From a virus: a stretch of 52,025 nucleotides of DNA. The notes beneath the pieces were generated by a model that worked only from the letters and a program-made list of their open reading frames with translations, ran no database searches and was not told the origin of the DNA. Positions 32,101 to 38,636 of the stretch are shown here, piece after piece. Position 1 is the stretch's first letter. Each line of letters begins with the position of its first letter. Location of the stretch: positions 1 through 52,025 of IMG/VR virus record IMGVR_UViG_3300046804_005538, one strand, 5' to 3'. The position numbers and the translations under genes were made by a program.

Positions 32101-33948
32101 ATTACTTATTCTACTTATTGGAATATTGATATTCCTTATGATGGGTTTTATGGTGTTCGTGGAACGAGGGATAATAGAGGTAGAATTCTAATAGATAATA
32201 CTGAAATTTCTAAACTTGATGGATTTAATGTAGAAAGTCCCAATTTAGTAAAGACCTTTTTAAGAAAGGGAAGGCATACTATTACCGCTGAAGTTTATAA
32301 TCAACCTGTTACAACTTCAAAAGTAATAAATCAAAAAATATTTTCTACCAAAGATTGGCAAGTTAGTGGTACTTCAAAAACAACTACAACTACAACGACA
32401 TCTGCAATAAAACCAAAATTTATTCAAAAGGGCAAATCTTATTTTCTTGAGGTTGCTGGGTCTGGATCTGGTAAAGTTTCTTTTGTAATGGATGTTAATG
32501 ATGCTTTTTATATAGCTGGTCTTGCTGCTAAAGAAATTATCATACCTTCTGATAGTGGTAAAGTGAAATTTTCTAGAAAATCTAGTCTTCCTAAAGAAGA
32601 AACTATTAAAAACTCTGGTACTTTTACTGGAGGTAAAACTTATGGTCCTATTGAAATTATAGGAGCTTCTGCTGGAGTATCTCCTCCAAAAGCAAGTGAT
32701 AATAAAATGAGTTTTTATGACGCTCAAGGTCTTGATATTAATATAAAACTATCTATTGCTGGTATTACTAATGCCTCCAGTTCAAGCTCTTCAGTTTCTA
32801 GTAGTGGTTCTTTGGCTGGAGGAACATCTAAGGATGGTGTAGTTTATGATGGGCCCGCACTATTTCATTATAATGATGTAAGATGGGGAGATTATATGAA
32901 TAGTTATTCAGTTTCTCCCTTTTTACCACCATTAGATACTTCAAATGCTAAAATTAATGGTGTTAAAAAGTACACTTGGAAGAGTGTTAAATTTCCTGAG
33001 TCTGGTCAGTATAAGATTCGTTTTCAGGCAGATAATATAGGAACTCTTTATATTAATGGAGTAAAATCTTTAACAACAACTGATTTTGTTGGAGTGCCTC
33101 AATATTCTGAGGTTAGTGTTGGATCTGGAACTTATGATATTGTTGTTGAAGTTGATAATGTTAAAGATAATACTGATGTATTTCTGAATAATCCTTGCGG
33201 ATTTGCTTTAGAAATTACTAAAGATATTACTTTGACAAGTCAGAATGAAACTCCTTGGTCTTCTAATCCAATGGGAATTTCTGCAATTCTTATACCACCA
33301 CCTTGTCCCAAAAAAATCAGTGGTAGAGGTGTGGTTACTAAGATCGATGTCATAGATCCTGGAAATGGGTATTTGCCACCTTCGGGTAGTGGATCTTATC
33401 CAGTTTCTTTGGTGTTGGAGAGTGTTCTTATAACTGATCCTGGAATTAATTATAGTTGTGGTGAAGATAAGATACAAATTACTCCAAGTAATGGTTCTGT
33501 TTTAGACTATGTTTGTGATCCTTTTGGAAAAATTAAAGAAGTTAAGGTATTAAATCCTGGATTTGGATTTACTGAATATCCAAATATAACTATTCCTTCC
33601 GAAACTGGAGTAAATGCTTCTTTTAGACCACAATTTAGAGTAGTAAGAGACCCTATTGCTGCACCGGAAAAAATAATTCAAGTTACTGATCTGGTTGGTC
33701 TTAAGCAGAATGGATACATTGAAGGTAGAGCATATTATGGTGCTGTCTTCTATAAGGAAGGAGTTAGATATGCTGGATTCTATGAAACTCCAGGAAAACT
33801 TGTTCAAGTATATGATACTTTACAAGAAAGCGTAGATGCTCAAGTTGTTACTCGCGCAAGTGCAATTCAGAGGTCTGGAACTGATACTGAACTTAGTTCT
33901 AACAATCCAAAACTTAATATTCCCAATACTCCGGAGAATTTAATTTAA
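29197..33948 (+). CDS. Very large structural protein with four PA14-like repeats
   Basis: 1583 aa. Four related units start with a YMNKYAISP-type motif near residues 273, 569, 946 and 1232 and continue into a YxFxxxxDNxxxLYIDN strand pair, like PA14 carbohydrate-binding folds. A separate module with VYGQGAF...NTYDLTF occurs twice (about 386-518 and 790-923). Ser-rich linkers are found near residues 526-537 and 1194-1206. N- and C-terminal parts have GGxGY-type strands seen in phage baseplate or fibre proteins. No enzyme site is recognised. It probably binds host surface sugars or decorates the baseplate. It follows a late promoter. Confidence 0.72.
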   Translation: MSSNLFGQPSKNDIKVGYVDPQLGYVSGVSICEANEYGKLNPGTTFVFKNGSNVLQYLTLNEVNKLTPTDLESNKKCEGINQKKLCGPPNIQIYGGGGIGAQANPVIGLDGSLLAVDVVRGGHGYEYAPQVSANDNCNYGSGSVLVSTIGETSEQFETYTEEDDFEEYELCDPDDVGFGRRYGPNGEDLGPWEPSSYTRIGGDPIKNEIAKYEKVIRDLARTPFWDTRKKRPNKISSSDPNRIIPSSVYNVTDVGFVDYQKKNGSTNPAGWSEYMNKYAISPVSPSSVRGSDYAAVLFTMEWYEDFPATGEYIFSGQCDNSAQLYIDNEIVLNLNSGVVLSNGVSAPIKPARKTISEGVHNIRVDLLNVPVEKTVIKSVEQDLVDVDFTVYGQGAFEDLSFSFISEDGKDSFTIPGVKKDKKARKDRINIRPNTTYKVIAKEDSSKYKSVEQGLIQKGKKDKEGGPGTSNKIFADYIGSQNDNDDIQITASSGTFTSLNKRRVKYSGRNTYDLTFKVNSTSQKNSQSSSSSSSSSSALNIKTVFNTLDYINKADRKLWRTNPLSGPNSDFMGKYGVSPFDTTTKEAKTDSFAGIHRIRWDNIKFPVDGNYNIDIMVDDNVKLYIGNSSSGGKINDGSGFKDEILITKVGFRSPGKSTGKTTESRFFKAGTYRLRAELEQISGKPLAKGNPMSLAINIDVVTTETKVISPKSWIENPMGVSVTIDAPKVEPLPPQEAVPPQEGRCPNNPIWTTRFPPTGSKWYPVNFPGPRKITETITTDSLTVTNEQKEVDFSVYGQGAFADLAFVFTAVDGSHTFTVYGVDKNKKTRKEKIRITPNLNYVVAAKEYSSKYNSVEQGLTVGGRKAKEIGAGESSNTIFADYTKTQNDNDDIQITVSSGTFTSSNKRRAKNSTRNTYDLTYRLNASPGTKNTVTTSSRTYDAPGWSKFMNRYAISPVKPLDTPGSDTSGITYSTYWNIDIPYDGFYGVRGTRDNRGRILIDNTEISKLDGFNVESPNLVKTFLRKGRHTITAEVYNQPVTTSKVINQKIFSTKDWQVSGTSKTTTTTTTSAIKPKFIQKGKSYFLEVAGSGSGKVSFVMDVNDAFYIAGLAAKEIIIPSDSGKVKFSRKSSLPKEETIKNSGTFTGGKTYGPIEIIGASAGVSPPKASDNKMSFYDAQGLDINIKLSIAGITNASSSSSSVSSSGSLAGGTSKDGVVYDGPALFHYNDVRWGDYMNSYSVSPFLPPLDTSNAKINGVKKYTWKSVKFPESGQYKIRFQADNIGTLYINGVKSLTTTDFVGVPQYSEVSVGSGTYDIVVEVDNVKDNTDVFLNNPCGFALEITKDITLTSQNETPWSSNPMGISAILIPPPCPKKISGRGVVTKIDVIDPGNGYLPPSGSGSYPVSLVLESVLITDPGINYSCGEDKIQITPSNGSVLDYVCDPFGKIKEVKVLNPGFGFTEYPNITIPSETGVNASFRPQFRVVRDPIAAPEKIIQVTDLVGLKQNGYIEGRAYYGAVFYKEGVRYAGFYETPGKLVQVYDTLQESVDAQVVTRASAIQRSGTDTELSSNNPKLNIPNTPENLI
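30352..30750 (+). repeat. Intragenic repeat copy A (VYGQGAF module)
   Basis: About 133 codons. Shares VYGQGAF, KARK/KTRK, SVEQGL, NDNDDIQIT and NTYDLT with copy B at 31564-31965; one codon of length difference between the paired landmarks. Confidence 0.85.
31564..31965 (+). repeat. Intragenic repeat copy B (VYGQGAF module)
   Basis: Second copy of the module at 30352-30750, offset about 1212 bases. Protein identity is clear but DNA has diverged, so the duplication is not recent. Confidence 0.85.
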
Positions 33949-33981
33949 TTTGATTAAATAGTGTATATTAGATTATAATAG

Positions 33982-34644
33982 ATGGCAACTTCTCAAAACA
34001 GAATTAATACTAGAGTAGGAGCACCAAAAAGTGCTGCTTATGCTACGGGATCTCTTCCAGAAAATAATACATCTGTAAAAAATTACACAGGACTTCGTTA
34101 TGGAAATGATCACGGATCTATAAACTTTGGTCATATTCATAAAATGGCTGATTGTACTGCCGATGTTTTACTGCAAGCATCTGACGGCAGACATTCAATT
34201 TCTTTAGATAAAGATGGTCAAAGAAAAGGTTGCACTCAAGTAACTGCTCCAGGAAGAATATCGATTGAATCTGGTGAAGATAGAACTGAAACTGAAGATA
34301 CTTTATTCATACACGCATTTAACGGCAACATTAATATTGTTGCTAGTAATGGAAAACTTAGATTGCAAGGAACTGATATTGAATTAATTGCTGTAGGTGA
34401 GGGAGGTTCTAAAGGTAACATACAAATTCTTGCTCCAACTGGGTTGGTAAATATTGATGGAAGCAAAGTATTAGTTAATGGAAAAGTTAATTGCAAAATT
34501 GCTAGTCCTGGCACTATGGAAATAGCTGCAAATAGTTGTATGAGCATTTATAGCTCTGTCATACGTGGAGTAACTGATGCTTGTGCAGTTAAGGATTCTA
34601 AAGTTGGTGGAAGAAAATTCCAAGTGCTCCAAGCTTTATTTTAA
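33982..34644 (+). CDS. Spike-like beta-helix protein (gp5 C-terminal/VgrG-tip type)
   Basis: 220 aa. After a 50-residue lead, regular short beta repeats follow: DVLLQASDGRHSISLDKDGQ, ISIESGEDRTETEDTLFIHA, GNINIVASNGKLRLQGTDI, GNIQILAPTGLVNIDG and GTMEIAANSCMSIYSS. This resembles the triangular beta-helix of the T4 gp5 needle and VgrG tips. Cys residues are several, unusual for a needle. Since the gp5-like protein here lacks its own beta-helix, this gene may encode the separate central spike. Function is inferred from composition and place. Confidence 0.6.
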   Translation: MATSQNRINTRVGAPKSAAYATGSLPENNTSVKNYTGLRYGNDHGSINFGHIHKMADCTADVLLQASDGRHSISLDKDGQRKGCTQVTAPGRISIESGEDRTETEDTLFIHAFNGNINIVASNGKLRLQGTDIELIAVGEGGSKGNIQILAPTGLVNIDGSKVLVNGKVNCKIASPGTMEIAANSCMSIYSSVIRGVTDACAVKDSKVGGRKFQVLQALF

Positions 34645-34656
34645 GGAGGTATAAAA

Positions 34657-35316
34657 ATGTCTTTTTGTCAAGATGATGTTGCTGTTGGTGGTCAGTTGAT
34701 GGTTGGTTCTGGAACACCTCCTATGATGGGAGTAGGTCCAGCAAAAGTTAATGGTTCTGCTTTTGTTGAAGGTCCAATGCAGGTTGGAGCTGCGCTGCAA
34801 TATGGAAAAGTTGATGCAACATTAATGGTTGGTCAAACTTTTAATGAAGATTCTATGGCACCATTATACTCTTTATGGTGCAAATTCTTTGCAAGATTTC
34901 AAAGTTTTGTTAGAATTGATTTGCTACTTAAAGCTAGATTTATAGAAGCTAAAATTGTAAGAACTCAAATTCTTCAGGCTTCAATTAAAAATTTTGTTAT
35001 TGGTCATCCAACAAAACCCGGTAAAAAGTTGGTTCATACTTGTCTTGAAGGACCTGAAAATGGAGTTTATGTTCGTGGAAGAGTGTTGAATAGAGATTTC
35101 ATAGAACTTCCTGAGTATTGGACTGGTCTTGTGGATGAAACAACTATCAGTGTTTCATTAACACCTATAGGAGCCCATCAGGATGTAATAGTTAAGCGAA
35201 TTGGTGACAATAAAATTTATTTACAATCCAAAGGAGGAATGCCAATAAATTGTTATTTTCATATTTTTGGTACAAGAAAAGATGTTGAAAGATTAGTAAC
35301 GGAGATTGATGAGTAA
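34657..35316 (+). CDS. Structural protein with shared C-terminal virion domain (paralogue 1)
   Basis: 219 aa. An excellent AAGGAGGT Shine-Dalgarno lies ten bases before the ATG. The N-terminal 65 residues are hydrophobic/Gly-rich. The C-terminal domain (about 110-215) has GHPTKPGKKLVHTCLEGPENGVYVRG, FIELPEYWTGLVDETTISVSL and TPIGAHQDVIVKRI. The same domain is in the next gene. It is common in cyanophage virion proteins; exact role unknown. TAATG overlap with the next gene shows co-expression. Confidence 0.68.
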   Translation: MSFCQDDVAVGGQLMVGSGTPPMMGVGPAKVNGSAFVEGPMQVGAALQYGKVDATLMVGQTFNEDSMAPLYSLWCKFFARFQSFVRIDLLLKARFIEAKIVRTQILQASIKNFVIGHPTKPGKKLVHTCLEGPENGVYVRGRVLNRDFIELPEYWTGLVDETTISVSLTPIGAHQDVIVKRIGDNKIYLQSKGGMPINCYFHIFGTRKDVERLVTEIDE

Positions 35317-36089
35317 TGGCATTTAATTTTGAAAAATACGGAACTTTTGCTGGCCCAGGCACTCCATTTGAATTTAGAGACAATGATGATTTTGATGTAA
35401 GCTCTTATGAGGGTGATCCTTTCAATCTCACCGATGTCTCTATGGTTTTGGTCAATACTACATCTTCTCCTGCAGATTATGTTTATATGCACTTGGAAGG
35501 AACTAGTACTGCTGAAGTTACTTTAGAGAGAAGTACGGGACCAATTCCAATATTTAATGTTCAAGCAACTTTAACAAACTTTAGTAATAATGTATACATT
35601 GAAAATAACTTAACGGTAAATAATAATTTGATATGTAATGGTAGTATTAGTGGACCAACTATTACAGATATAAGAAGCGATATTAGCTCTAAAAAGGGAT
35701 TTGATATTCCACATCCAATTAAAAAGGATCATAGACTTAGGTATATCTGTATTGAAGGTCCTTCAGCAGAAGTTTATCTTCGCGGGAAATTGGAAAATGA
35801 GTCTGTAATAAAATTACCAGACTATTGGAGAAATCTTGTTGATGCAGAAACTATTGCTGTAACGTTGACCCCAATAGGACATTATCAAGAATTATTTGTG
35901 GAGAAGATTGAATGGGGTAGTCAGATTATTGTTAAAAACAATTCTGCTACTGCAATTAATTGTAGTTTTGTTGTTTTTGCTGAAAGAAAAGATACTTCTA
36001 AAAATATCGCAGAATATCAGGGCTTGACACCAGCAGACTATCCAGGAGATAATAGTGAGTATGTAATTAATGGAAAACCAGATTTGTGA
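35316..36089 (+). CDS. Structural protein with shared C-terminal virion domain (paralogue 2)
   Basis: 257 aa. The C-terminal domain aligns with the previous protein: IPHPIKKDHRLRYICIEGPSAEVYLRG, VIKLPDYWRNLVDAETIAVTL and TPIGHYQELFVEKIEWGSQI. The N-terminal half differs and has short fibre-like strands (NNLTVNNNLICNGSISGP). It may be a small fibre or decoration protein that pairs with paralogue 1. The start is coupled by TAATG and the stop overlaps the oxygenase gene by four bases (GTGA-type frame change). Confidence 0.68.
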   Translation: MAFNFEKYGTFAGPGTPFEFRDNDDFDVSSYEGDPFNLTDVSMVLVNTTSSPADYVYMHLEGTSTAEVTLERSTGPIPIFNVQATLTNFSNNVYIENNLTVNNNLICNGSISGPTITDIRSDISSKKGFDIPHPIKKDHRLRYICIEGPSAEVYLRGKLENESVIKLPDYWRNLVDAETIAVTLTPIGHYQELFVEKIEWGSQIIVKNNSATAINCSFVVFAERKDTSKNIAEYQGLTPADYPGDNSEYVINGKPDL

Positions 36090-36763
36090 ATAAAATTCAT
36101 GAAATGTTTCCTCTTATCGTTTATCAAGGTGCGGTAGAAGGACACGAAGAATTTAAAAAAAATAATCTAGAATCTTTAAAAGATTATTGGTTTAATGGGT
36201 ATGAAAATGAAAGTCCAGAATTTTCTGGAAAGATTTTTGTTCATCAGCAGGAAAGATATAAACCTTTCTTTAATTCGTTAAAGAAAAATCTTGATGAGTA
36301 TATGAAGCATTTGAATGTTAATCATACACTATTGAGTTATCATATTATTAAAGCTTGGGTAGGATGCCATTTGGATGATACTACCCCTTCAATTACTCCG
36401 CATTACCATAATGAATCGAATATCAGTTTCGTTTATTATTTAAAAACAGACGAAACTTCAGACAAATTTTGCATAAATCAAAAAAATAATCGCAATGAAG
36501 TTGCTGGTGGTTTATTTGAAACTGCGGATAAAAGAAATACATTATTGGGATTTAATCGTTATAATTGTAACTATTATACAATTACTCCAACTGAGGGTAC
36601 TGTGATATTGTTTCCAAGCAATACCTATCATTTTACTCAAAAGTTTACTGAAAGAAAGGGTGAAAGAATTGTCATACCTGGAGACATTCGTATCACTCTT
36701 AAAGAGAGTAATCCAGATTATCATCAGGGATCTACGCACCCATCTCAGTGGTTGGAGTTGTAA
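36086..36763 (+). CDS. 2OG-Fe(II) oxygenase-like protein
   Basis: 225 aa. TTG or GTG start; the first codon at 36086 overlaps the previous stop. The pattern PHYHNESNISFVYYLKT, then TPTEGTVILFPSNTYHFTQ and ERIVIPGDIRITL, is that of phage 2OG-Fe(II) oxygenases (Pfam 2OG-FeII_Oxy_5): proximal His motif, distal His, and Arg that holds 2-oxoglutarate. Such proteins are numerous in cyanophages, with substrates mostly unknown; 2-oxoglutarate is also the host's nitrogen signal. The gene closes the late tail block; a host-type promoter follows seven bases later. Confidence 0.78.
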   Translation: MNKIHEMFPLIVYQGAVEGHEEFKKNNLESLKDYWFNGYENESPEFSGKIFVHQQERYKPFFNSLKKNLDEYMKHLNVNHTLLSYHIIKAWVGCHLDDTTPSITPHYHNESNISFVYYLKTDETSDKFCINQKNNRNEVAGGLFETADKRNTLLGFNRYNCNYYTITPTEGTVILFPSNTYHFTQKFTERKGERIVIPGDIRITLKESNPDYHQGSTHPSQWLEL

Positions 36764-36769
36764 AGGCAC

Positions 36770-36798
36770 TTGACACGGGCATCTGGCAGTGCTATGAT
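36770..36798 (+). promoter_or_regulatory. Strong sigma70-type promoter opening the tRNA/Mom island
   Basis: Perfect TTGACA (36770-36775), ideal 17-base spacer and TATGAT (36793-36798). It is the best host-type promoter in the window and lies between coding regions. Start predicted near 36805. Confidence 0.8.
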
Positions 36799-36824
36799 AC
36801 GTGGGTAATCAAGAAACGAACCGA

Positions 36825-37007
36825 ATGCAAGATGAGTACCTGGCACGATGCGTCGTTGACCCACTGAAGCGAACCGTGTATCTTTACTCCAATGAGGGGT
36901 CAGAAAAACAAGTGTCCTGTGATACGGTTGAAGAGTTTATGAGTGTGTTGGACTTTGTTCGTAAGACAGTTGATGAGGAGACACTCTCATACGCAAATCC
37001 ACTTTAA
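36825..37007 (+). CDS. Conserved cyanophage small protein, 60 aa
   Basis: I choose ATG 36825 (MQDEYLARCVVDPLKRTVYL), since the upstream GTG 36801 lies before the predicted transcription start. The pattern YLYSNEGSEKQVSCDTVEEF and LSYANPL at the end is well conserved in cyanomyoviruses in my memory, with no known function. It is the first gene after the 36770 promoter. Confidence 0.7.
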   Translation: MQDEYLARCVVDPLKRTVYLYSNEGSEKQVSCDTVEEFMSVLDFVRKTVDEETLSYANPL

Positions 37008-37065
37008 AATCCATTTTTGGTCGAAAAAAATCCCGGTAAATTTTTGCCCTTATTACTTTTTTCAG

Positions 37066-37245
37066 ATGCGTCCAGAAACAAAAGAATCAATGGAAATGCT
37101 GTTCGCAGCAAAATGGAATGTTCCAAAAGCAGCAGCAAACTGTAATCTTACAAACAAAGAAATGAAGATTACGTTTAATGAATACTGCACTTTACATCCT
37201 CCGACTTATACGGTAGAATTTGATAGTCAACTCAGTCTTCTCTGA
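37066..37245 (+). CDS. Conserved cyanophage small protein, 59 aa
   Basis: ATG 37066 gives MRPETKESMEMLFAAKWNVP followed by KAAANCNLTNKEMKITFNEYC, a helix-turn-helix-like composition conserved in cyanophages. The longer frame from 36943 overlaps the previous gene and is rejected. Its stop codon lies within the terminator hairpin. Unknown function; DNA binding is possible but unproven. Confidence 0.68.
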   Translation: MRPETKESMEMLFAAKWNVPKAAANCNLTNKEMKITFNEYCTLHPPTYTVEFDSQLSLL

Positions 37246-37253
37246 GTTTTTTT
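37229..37253 (+). terminator. Intrinsic terminator abutting tRNA-Leu
   Basis: AACTCAG (37229-37235) pairs with CTGAGTT (37242-37248), six-base loop, T-run through 37253. The tRNA begins at the next base. Confidence 0.8.
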
Positions 37254-37337
37254 GGGGCGGTGGTGGAATCGGTAGACACACCAGACTTAAAATCTGTTGG
37301 GCGTATGCCCGTGGGAGTTCAAGTCTCCCTCGCCCTA
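37254..37337 (+). tRNA. tRNA-Leu (anticodon UAA)
   Basis: Complete cloverleaf of 84 bases with acceptor GGGGCGG/TCGCCCT, D-arm, anticodon loop CTTAAAA with TAA at 37288-37290, a long variable arm (TTGGGCGTATGCCCG) as expected for Leu, T-arm GGGAG/CTCCC with TTCAAGT, and discriminator A. CCA is not encoded. It would read UUA and UUG, codons frequent in the AT-rich phage genes. Confidence 0.96.
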
Positions 37338-37381
37338 TGAGGTTTAACCTCTAAATAAACAAAAGTATAAGGAACTATTCT

Positions 37382-37651
37382 ATGAAATACAGAATAGATG
37401 CCAGGTATGTTTGGTACAACAAAGGAACACAACTTGTTCTGATGTACTTCATACAGAGTATTCCTTTTACTTTTGATGATGTTCCAGATAGTCTCATGTA
37501 TGATTTGGAACTCATAGAACTAGCAGACAACGAAAGACGATTTGAACCAGAGGACTTGTATCAATCTTCTTATTACCTTATAATGGAAGAATGTCATCCT
37601 CTAATGTTTGAGTTAGAACTGGAAAATCCAGAAATGATGCCTGCTGATTAA
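37382..37651 (+). CDS. Conserved cyanophage hypothetical protein, 89 aa
   Basis: Acidic protein starting MKYRIDARYVWYNKGTQLVL and ending ELELENPEMMPAD. It lies between the two tRNA genes with AAGGAAC before the ATG. The tRNA-Thr starts two bases after the stop. No motif is recognised. Confidence 0.65.
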   Translation: MKYRIDARYVWYNKGTQLVLMYFIQSIPFTFDDVPDSLMYDLELIELADNERRFEPEDLYQSSYYLIMEECHPLMFELELENPEMMPAD

Positions 37652-37652
37652 T

Positions 37653-37724
37653 GCCCTTGTAGCTCAGTGGTAGAGCAACGGTTTTGTAAACCGTTGGTCG
37701 CTGGTTCAAATCCGGTCGGGGGCT
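37653..37724 (+). tRNA. tRNA-Thr (anticodon UGU)
   Basis: Complete 72-base cloverleaf: acceptor GCCCTTG/CGGGGGC, D-arm AGCTC...GAGC, anticodon stem ACGGT/ACCGT with loop TTTGTAA (TGT), T-arm with TTCAAAT, discriminator T. It would read ACA and similar codons. Confidence 0.95.
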
Positions 37725-37744
37725 CTTAAAACCTAAGTTTTAAA

Positions 37745-37915
37745 ATGAAAATCAATCTCTGGTATTGCAAAGATATGCAACAGTGGCGTTGGACTCTTAC
37801 CGACGATTCAAGACCTATTCTTAAGCAAGAATCGGGTCAGCAACCATTCCTTAGAGATGCTATGAATGATGTTGCCACAACTGTAGAATATATGATGAAA
37901 TCCTCACAGGAATGA
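37745..37915 (+). CDS. Conserved cyanophage small protein, 56 aa
   Basis: ATG 37745. The product starts MKINLWYCKDMQQWRWTLTD and has ESGQQPFLRDAMNDVATTVEY, a pattern I recall from many cyanomyoviruses as hypothetical. The stop overlaps the Mom-like start by ATGA, so the two are coupled. Confidence 0.65.
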   Translation: MKINLWYCKDMQQWRWTLTDDSRPILKQESGQQPFLRDAMNDVATTVEYMMKSSQE

Positions 37916-38547
37916 GTAAAAATACTCAGTACTTTATAGATAGAGTAAGTAAAGAAGAAATCAAAAATCTTCTCTATACTTATCATTACCTTAAAGACGA
38001 ATCAAAGGATTTTAAGAGTGGATACAACTACGGTTTATTCAAATCCAGTATTTCTGATGTTATGCACATCGGTGACTGTCTCGCTGCTTGTGTTTTTACT
38101 AAAATCCCCGTCCCAGAAATAGCAGTTGGGGCATTTGGGTTGCAGAGACACGAACAGGATGGACTTTATGAACTTTCAAGACTTTGTGTTCATCCTGATA
38201 TTCAAAAAACAGAGTACAATATTACCTCTTGGTTCGTTAGTCGTTGTATAAAGAGGTTCCGAAAAGATGCCAATGTTCGTGCTATTCTTAGTTATGCTGA
38301 CTCTAATCACCACTCTGGAGTTATATACAGAGCTTGTAATTTTACTTACTACGGTTTAACAGACCCTAAGAAAGACTTCTATTATACTGATGGTACAAAG
38401 CATTCAAGAGGAAGTGTTAGGGGTGCTGAAGGTGAATGGAGAGAGAGAAGTCGTAAGCATAGATATTTGATGATATTTGATAAGCATCTTAAAGAAAGCT
38501 TGACTTGGAAAGAGGAAAAGTGGTATAATAATCAAGGCGATACTTAA
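37912..38547 (+). CDS. Mom-like GNAT-fold DNA modification protein
   Basis: 211 aa. The core YELSRLCVHPDIQKTEYNITSW, then SRCIKRFRKDANVRAILSYADSNHHSGVIYRACNF and YGLTDPKKDFYYTDG, matches the phage Mu Mom family. Mom converts adenine to a carbamoylmethyl form and protects phage DNA from restriction. The N-terminal part has TYHYLKD, also seen in the family. Mu Mom needs the Com activator; no com gene is seen here. The gene lies in an island with a host-type promoter, which would allow early expression before genome packaging. Assignment by motif, not by search. Confidence 0.78.
   Translation: MSKNTQYFIDRVSKEEIKNLLYTYHYLKDESKDFKSGYNYGLFKSSISDVMHIGDCLAACVFTKIPVPEIAVGAFGLQRHEQDGLYELSRLCVHPDIQKTEYNITSWFVSRCIKRFRKDANVRAILSYADSNHHSGVIYRACNFTYYGLTDPKKDFYYTDGTKHSRGSVRGAEGEWRERSRKHRYLMIFDKHLKESLTWKEEKWYNNQGDT
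38500..38529 (+). promoter_or_regulatory. Candidate sigma70-type promoter at the end of the Mom-like gene
   Basis: TTGACT (38500-38505), 18-base spacer and perfect TATAAT (38524-38529) inside coding DNA. A start near 38536 would be followed by the terminator at 38572, giving an RNA of about 60 bases. Confidence 0.4.
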
Positions 38548-38571
38548 TCAAACTCCTTCCGTGTGCTTCAG

Positions 38572-38594
38572 AACCCTCTTCGGAGGGTTTTGTT
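38572..38594 (+). terminator. UUCG-tetraloop intrinsic terminator
   Basis: AACCCTC (38572-38578) pairs with GAGGGTT (38583-38589) around a TTCG loop, followed by a T-rich TTGTTGT stretch. It closes the island 25 bases after the Mom-like stop. Confidence 0.85.
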
Positions 38595-38598
38595 GTAT

Positions 38599-38606
38599 GA
38601 TAAATA
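38599..38606 (+). promoter_or_regulatory. Late promoter GATAAATA before the 1945-aa structural gene
   Basis: Exact NATAAATA match, directly after the terminator and 30 bases before the ATG at 38637. Confidence 0.72.
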
Positions 38607-38636
38607 ATCCATAACGGAACTATAAGTATTAATAAG

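Noticed and set aside
36943-37065. Upstream extension of the 59-aa gene at 37066
   Set aside because: Overlaps 36825-37007 in another frame and gives an atypical sequence; conserved start is MRPETKESM.
37322-37352. Inverted repeat GAGGTT/AACCTC after tRNA-Leu as a terminator
   Set aside because: Short stem, tiny loop and no T-run.
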